A stretch of 45,489 nt of DNA from Monoraphidium neglectum (Eukaryota > Chlorophyta > Chlorophyceae > Sphaeropleales > Selenastraceae), in NCBI RefSeq assembly GCF_000611645.1, contig NW_014013600.1, positions 1 through 45,489 on the forward strand, written 5' to 3'. Of the stretch, positions 43,268 through 45,489 are shown piece by piece. Made by a program: the position numbers and the translations under genes. The stretch's first letter is position 1. Each line of letters begins with the position of its first letter. Below the pieces are notes generated by a model. It was not told the DNA's origin. It made no database searches and was given only the letters and a program-made list of their open reading frames with translations.

Positions 43268-45387
43268 ATGGGCGCAAGCTCGAGCAGAGCAGCTTTGGAG
43301 AGGGAGGAGCAGCAGTGGGCTCAACAGAACCAGCAGACGCAGTGGGCACGCAGCAGCGCCACCGCTGCGGCTGAATCACCCACTATCAGCACATGGCCTC
43401 CTGCCGCGGCTTTGCCCGCCGCCACCTCATGGCAAACGGAACCAGCAGCAGGACCCGAGCCTCACGCCGTGCTCGTGGTGGCGCGTCAGCCCTCACACCT
43501 GGCAGACGGTCCAAAGGTCCGGCGAGAAGGGGGGCGGCTGTCGAGTGCTTGCCAGTGGCCTGTAGCCCCTAGCCGGTTTTGCCCTGCACCACCCCACAGT
43601 CTCCAGCATCTACAAACCATCTGCGCCCCACAGGTAGTTCAGGAGGAACCGTCTCAGGCCCAGCAGCCACCAAGTTTTCAGCCCAACACATGCCCCCACA
43701 CGCTCAGCATGGATGAGCCACCCCACCAGCCGAACTTCGGGGCGGCGGTGCAAGAGCAGCCCCTGGCCTTTACCGGCAACATGAGCGGTGGAGAGCCACA
43801 GCAGCAGCTTCCCGTATCGGGCTTCTTCACAAAGGCTCGCATCATCCGCTGGTGCGCCTCAACCCACACGCCGCAAGTGCGCTGCTTGATTTGATGGTTC
43901 GTTGGTCGGAGAAGGGCATGCTGAGCACGAGATGTGCAGAGCTTGGTAGTGTATTGATATCTACCCACAAGCCTTGACCCTGATGACACGAAAATCACAG
44001 GATTGCAATTGCCGTGGTAATCTGCGCTTCCATTATCATCACTGCAGTTCCTTCGTCCATCTTTGGGTGAGCCAGCAGGAGTGTTTGGCAGGGTGATGGC
44101 AGGCTCGAGCTCGATGCCCCAACCATGCACATGTGATGTTTCCAGCCTATGAGAGCAGCCCGCATGACAAATGAGTCGCGCACGCATGATGCTCGCCAAA
44201 ACACATACATGGCATGGCCATCATCCGCCATCGCCAAGCAAGCACGCTACACGTGTAATGAGTGCAGGGTGTAGCGCACCCACACACAACGACGATCTTG
44301 TAACACGCCACGCACATTTGCGCAAACTGCAGGCCCGCCGTGTGCTCGGCGGCGCCAGGCCCTGTGCAGCGCCTCTCTGCGAGGGAGGTCAGCAACGCTC
44401 AGATGAACCTGCTGAACCTCTTCTCCTCCCCGCCACCTGTGGTCGGCTCCGAATCGGTCAACCCTTTGACCAACATCTACATCAGCTGGCGCCGCAACGC
44501 TCGCACCAACAAGGGCAGGGTGCGCACTCGTGTTGAGGGCTTTGAGAGTGGCGTTTGCGGGGACGTTGCTGTGCTCGGGCATGGCGACGGCCCTTACATA
44601 CGGGCAAGGGCATGAGTGGCATGCTGCGCCCACGTCCCGGCCTTGCAGGGTTTGTTGCAGTCGTGGCTGGCCCAGGTGTCCCCAACACTCCGGCTTCCTC
44701 ACTCACGTGCGTGCCTGCAGTGCGGTGTGGACTTCTACAACTGGACCATCCACAGCATTGCAGCAGAGGTATCAAGGCAGATTGTGGCTGCTAAAAAACA
44801 GCACCTGTGCTCTATGCACACACCTCGTTTGTCAGGCTTGCAAGGTGGCCAAGGCCCGGCAAACAGCTCTCGGAGAAGCGTTACCCCTTGACCGTGTTTA
44901 TTCCACCCCAAGCTGCAGGCATGCCGCTGTCAACGCCCCTCCCCTCACCCCTCCCGCCCTTGCACCCCGCCCTCAGGGCCTGGCGCCCCTGTCGGGGGCA
45001 CAGTCCGGCAGCGGCGACTCTGACATCGTCGGCCTTGGGGTGCGGGCAGCGTCAGGCAAGTGGCACTCACCGCATTCGTGCGCGATGGGCAACAGACTGC
45101 CGCAACACACATATGCGTGCATACACGTGGTTTGCTTATGCAGCGCCGTGCACCCCCTGCGTGCTGGATTGCGCTGATCCGTCTGCCGCCCACGCATGCT
45201 TTGACCGGCGCAGGCTTTCAATACAATGTCACCATCTTTGCTTGGGACCAGCAGGTGGGTCTAATGCTGCTGCTCTCGAGCTCCCCTTCGATGGAGGGGA
45301 GGGGGCGCACCAGTAACTGAAGCCCTTCCTGCCAACCTTACGCAGGGCGGTGCCGGGCCAGAGTCAAGCGCGACAGTTGCAGTCTAG
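43268..45387 (+). CDS. Uncharacterised protein with N-myristoylation-like start
   Basis: Exons: join(43268..43851, 44333..44519, 44721..44768, 44977..45055, 45214..45254, 45346..45387), 326 aa. I do not recognise the family. It begins MGASSSRAALEREEQQW; Gly2 and Ser6 fit the N-myristoylation rule, so membrane attachment is possible. A Gln/Pro/Ala-rich region follows. The conserved-looking part starts at LPVSGFFTKARIIRW and continues with QMNLLNLFSSPPPVV, NPLTNIYISWRRNART, CGVDFYNWTIHSIAAE and FQYNVTIFAWDQQ, each spanning exon junctions in phase. The intron after 45055 begins GCAAGT, a GC-type donor. Within exon 1, an in-frame stretch from 43469 to 43633 (GTGCTC to CCACAG) could be an intron whose removal keeps the frame. 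The stop is at 45385-45387, so the gene is complete in the window. Confidence 0.6.
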
Positions 45388-45489
45388 TGTCGTCAAGGTG
45401 CTGACCCTCAACCGCGCTTCTAGCTGTGCAAGGCAGCAGCCCCCGTTGCTATGTTGGCCGCTAGACGCTGCGTTGAGTTGCCCCCCCCC
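45388..45489. other. Right edge of window
   Basis: 102 nt after the last gene, ending in a C9 homopolymer, which may be a contig end. No feature was seen. Confidence 0.5.

Overview
The window is nuclear DNA of a unicellular green alga, most likely a Chlorella-like trebouxiophyte; the genus is an inference. It is very GC-rich. Genes are cut into many short exons (about 30-300 nt) by GT-AG introns of roughly 100-600 nt, and TGTAA poly(A) elements follow some stops. One gene encodes a major LHCII chlorophyll a/b protein with the trimerisation motif WYGPDR. All gene models were built by hand from splice sites and reading phase; every complete model keeps one open frame and totals a multiple of three.

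Layout, left to right. (1) 3' part of an AP2-domain gene, minus strand, running off the left edge. (2) Selenocysteine-specific elongation factor eEFSec, minus, 11 exons, 3434-7543. (3) DHHC palmitoyltransferase, minus, 8 exons, 7984-10472. (4) Uncharacterised 264-aa protein, plus, 5 exons, 11200-12826. (5) Plasma/type-II-like PAF-acetylhydrolase, minus, 9 exons, 14373-18165. (6) Decayed copy of the ribosomal protein eL43 (L37a) gene, minus, 18801-19356. (7) Uncharacterised low-complexity 624-aa protein, minus, 2 exons, 21706-23734. (8) LHCII, minus, 5 exons, 24925-26799. (9) A very large coiled-coil gene, minus, 31 exons and 1851 codons, 27231-41129, with an assembly gap in one intron. (10) Small basic LLP/DUF2423-like nucleolar protein, plus, 41815-42701. 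(11) Uncharacterised protein with an N-myristoylation-like start, plus, 43268-45387.

The genes do not form a pathway; this is ordinary eukaryotic gene order with mixed functions: Sec translation, lipid modification of proteins, lipid hydrolysis, light harvesting, cytoskeleton-like coiled coil and ribosome biogenesis. Genes 3/4 and 9/10 are divergent pairs that could share promoters.

The most unusual parts are the giant coiled-coil gene, which carries three different trinucleotide expansions (one forming the 3' end of an intron right up to the splice acceptor), the eL43 pseudogene, two GC-AG introns, and the consistent placement of TG and CA tracts inside introns. I saw no prokaryotic, phage, CRISPR, transposon or tRNA/rRNA features.
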